Below, in pieces: positions 21,844-23,595 of a DNA stretch of 23,595 bases. Under the pieces are notes generated by a model. It saw only the letters and a program-made list of their open reading frames with translations. It was not told the DNA's origin and did no database searches. Both the position numbers and the translations under genes were made by a program. Position 1 is the stretch's first letter, and each line of letters opens with the position of its first letter. Source of the DNA: JBMNOU01 sp050943215 (lineage in GTDB: Bacteria > Bacillota > Clostridia > Christensenellales > SZUA-584); NCBI GenBank assembly GCA_050943215.1, contig JBMNOU010000028.1:1-23595 (forward strand), in the 5' to 3' direction.

Positions 21844-22758
21844 TTAACTATTCAAACCCTCCAAAAAAGAGGAGTAATCAACCACGATGTCTATTAAAGT
21901 ATACTTCAACTCCGAAGAAAAATCTACTTTAGAAACGGACGTGGACAAAGGAATATTGTTAATTGTTTCACAATATTCTTTCATATACGTCGCAAGCCTC
22001 AACATTGCACCTTCTTCTGTGGATACGGTTGTATGAAAGTTGTCGGAAATCCGGGTAACTTTCTGTTGCAAAGACTTGATATCCTCATTAACATCTTTTC
22101 CTTTGTCGGCGTCATAAATGATCTGCTGCAATGTATCAACCGATTCGGGTACGCTGTCAAAACATGCTTTGACAGCGTTAACCTGGGTTTGTTCGGCGCC
22201 GATTTTAAAATCAAGTCCGCCAGATTTTAAATTGAACACCGATGTGGCAATACTATCCTTTTCTAGTGAAATCTTTACGTCATTTGCGCTATCTTCATCG
22301 GTATACCCGGCAATCAGCACTCTGTATAACTTACCGTCATATGCAATAAAACCAGCACCACCTTTAGTCTGAATCTCGCTGGCAGCGGATTTGGCGTTAT
22401 TCTCTTCAGAAAAAGCACCTGATTGAAGTGTAAAAAGAGAGATTTCCACCGCAGAAATCTCTCTTTCTATTCGTGCTCCAGAAGTTTCGGGCAAATTAAC
22501 CGTTTGTGCTGTAACTTGAGGGGGCGCGTCTTCACCCGTATCGATGGGCGCGGCAGCTGTGTTTTCTCCGGTTAATTCGGCAGCGTTTGTGCCTGAGTTG
22601 TTAAACACAGGGTTGATCACATTTTCCGCAAGCCAACCGCCTGCCGCGCCAGCACTGATAAGATATGCGGCGATTCCGAGTATGATCAATACAACGATGA
22701 GGTTAGCGTACTTTCTTTTCTTTTTTGGCTGCTTTGTCAGCATTCTTGAGTATCTCAT
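21844..22758 (-). CDS. Membrane-anchored SPOR-domain-like protein
   Basis: A 304-residue protein with a basic N-terminus (KQPKKKRKY), one membrane segment (about 18-40), a polar Ala/Thr/Pro-rich linker (50-100) and a SPOR-like domain (about 105-168, FTLQSGAFSEENNAKSAA, then GAGFIAYDGKLYRVLIAGY). The C-terminal 130 residues are mostly helical. SPOR domains bind glycan strands lacking stem peptides at division septa or in spore coats. The protein should face outward. GGAGG (22765-22769) is six bases before the ATG. It heads the tightly spaced set that includes the H-cluster protein. Whether it works with that set or is just the promoter-proximal neighbour is unclear. Confidence 0.85.
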   Translation of the reverse strand: MRYSRMLTKQPKKKRKYANLIVVLIILGIAAYLISAGAAGGWLAENVINPVFNNSGTNAAELTGENTAAAPIDTGEDAPPQVTAQTVNLPETSGARIEREISAVEISLFTLQSGAFSEENNAKSAASEIQTKGGAGFIAYDGKLYRVLIAGYTDEDSANDVKISLEKDSIATSVFNLKSGGLDFKIGAEQTQVNAVKACFDSVPESVDTLQQIIYDADKGKDVNEDIKSLQQKVTRISDNFHTTVSTEEGAMLRLATYMKEYCETINNIPLSTSVSKVDFSSELKYTLIDIVVDYSSFLEGLNS

Positions 22759-22788
22759 ATTTCTCCTCCTTATCGTAGGCTATACAAA

Positions 22789-22818
22789 ACTATATGTGTG
22801 AGGAAGAAAAAATATGAA
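22789..22818 (-). promoter_or_regulatory. Possible promoter of the SPOR/H-cluster regulatory operon
   Basis: Minus-strand TTCATA (22813-22818) and TATAGT (22789-22794) are spaced by 18 bases in the 96-base gap downstream of the degV-type gene. The -35 touches the foot of the upstream terminator hairpin. Confidence 0.35.
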
Positions 22819-22845
22819 AAAGACTCTGGCACCGCCAAAGTCTTT
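22816..22845 (-). terminator. Intrinsic terminator of the DegV-family gene
   Basis: On the minus strand AAAGACT pairs with AGTCTTT (22839-22845 with 22819-22825). After one mismatch, TGGC pairs with GCCA around a three-base loop. A T-run follows (22817-22821, minus strand). It starts about ten bases beyond the stop at 22855. Confidence 0.8.
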
Positions 22846-22854
22846 AATGAATTG

Positions 22855-23595
22855 CTATCTTGTTTTTCCTAAAAAGAAAAGCGCTATGGTTCCTGGGCCT
22901 GAATGCGCACCAATAACGGCACCAAGCGGGCCAATCATAATATCGCCAATATTCGGAAATTTATTTTTTACCATATCGGCAAGCTTTTCTGCTGTCTCAA
23001 GATCATCACCATGGCTGATAAAGATCTGCTGTCCTTCTGGCTTATAGACGTACTCTTGCATTTTCTCAACCAGGCATCTGAGCGCGCGTTTTCTCCCCTG
23101 TTCTTTTTCCCGGGGGATGAGATGCCCTTCGTAATCGACATTTAGAACCGGCTTGATATGCAGTAGAGTACCCACAAAAGCGGCAGCGCCTGTTACTCTT
23201 CCGCCGCGTTTCAAATGATTCAGATTGTCTACTGTAAACCAGTGGTTAAGGCAAAGCTTGTTTGACTCAACCCATTTTGCCGTTTCTTCAATACTGTTTC
23301 CCGCTTCGCGCATCCTTATGGCATAGTCGACAAGCAGCCCAAGGCCGAGTGATGCACACAGAGAGTCAATAACAATGATCTTTCTATTAGGATATTTCAT
23401 CTTCATATCTTCAGCAACAAGCTTTACATTATTAAAGCTGCCGGATAACCCTGAGGAGAATTCAATATATAGCAGATCATCACCTTTGGACAAAATGTTA
23501 TCAAAGAATTGTATGATGTCTTCGGGCACAAGCTGGGAAGTGGTCGGTAAAAAGCCATTGCGCTCCAGATCAAAGAAAGTCTTCGTATCCATATC
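22855..23595 (-). CDS. DegV-family fatty-acid-binding protein (5' end off the right edge)
   Basis: The last 246 codons of a minus-strand gene are open to the right edge. Segments typical of the DegV family (fatty-acid-binding FakB-like proteins) are PTTSQLVPEDI, IEFSSGLSGSFNNVKLV, VIDSLCASLGLGLLV, HLKRGGRVTG and the closing IGPLGAVIGAHSGPGTIALFF. Family proteins are about 280-290 residues and begin with a short strand and a TDSTCDLP-type motif, so roughly 40 N-terminal residues lie outside the window; the Met codon at 23592 is internal. FakB proteins present fatty acids to FakA kinase for phospholipid synthesis; no fakA is seen here. A terminator follows directly, so it is not co-transcribed with the downstream SPOR gene except by read-through. 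Confidence 0.93.
   Translation of the reverse strand, partial: DMDTKTFFDLERNGFLPTTSQLVPEDIIQFFDNILSKGDDLLYIEFSSGLSGSFNNVKLVAEDMKMKYPNRKIIVIDSLCASLGLGLLVDYAIRMREAGNSIEETAKWVESNKLCLNHWFTVDNLNHLKRGGRVTGAAAFVGTLLHIKPVLNVDYEGHLIPREKEQGRKRALRCLVEKMQEYVYKPEGQQIFISHGDDLETAEKLADMVKNKFPNIGDIMIGPLGAVIGAHSGPGTIALFFLGKTR

Noticed and set aside
1..23595. Search for tRNA, rRNA, riboswitch, CRISPR or insertion-sequence features
   Set aside because: Spacers are short and no cloverleaf, repeat-spacer array, terminal inverted repeat with transposase, or recognisable riboswitch leader was seen.

Overview
The window reads as a chromosomal segment of an anaerobic, fermentative Firmicute, most likely a member of the Clostridia. 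The evidence is the tig-clpP-clpX block, the RqcH/NFACT gene, a nifZ-thiI pair, consistent AGGAGG-type ribosome binding sites, a clostridial-type Rex operator and a trimeric [FeFe]-hydrogenase operon. Base composition is moderately AT-rich and even; I saw no mobile element, tRNA, rRNA or CRISPR. A finer taxonomic placement cannot be supported from the sequence alone.

Left part (1-5400): the 5' part of rqcH (ribosome quality control) runs off the left edge and is divergent from proA (proline synthesis), with near back-to-back promoters between them. Directly after proA lies the wreck of a small lipoprotein-like gene, broken by at least three frameshifts. Convergent to it is the arginine operon argG-argH (minus strand), whose promoter overlaps a near-perfect ARG box.

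Centre (5598-13536): tig, clpP and clpX (protein folding and proteolysis) on the plus strand end at a strong two-way terminator. Convergent to them is an unrecognised 722-residue membrane protein with an N-terminal zinc ribbon, a long polar linker, one membrane segment and Ig-like outer domains. Divergent from it is a nifZ-type cysteine desulfurase coupled to thiI (tRNA 4-thiouridine and thiamine sulfur transfer), again closed by a strong hairpin shared with the convergent hydrogenase operon.

Right part (13537-23595), all minus strand, is the most interesting. Reading in the direction of transcription: the 3' part of a DegV-family gene and its terminator; a SPOR-type membrane protein; a DRTGG-type protein; a small GHKL ATPase resembling anti-sigma factors; a sensory-type H-cluster protein; a second DRTGG-type protein; and a PHP-family phosphoesterase. 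These six are packed with gaps of 1-27 bases. Next come a promoter with a Rex operator and the operon hydC (NuoE-like), a second GHKL ATPase, a thioredoxin-like 2Fe-2S protein, hydB (NuoF-like) and hydA. The second operon encodes a probable electron-bifurcating NADH/ferredoxin-dependent hydrogenase. The first looks like a signalling module that could sense H2 or redox state and control hydrogen metabolism; that link is inferred from gene order and domains, not demonstrated.
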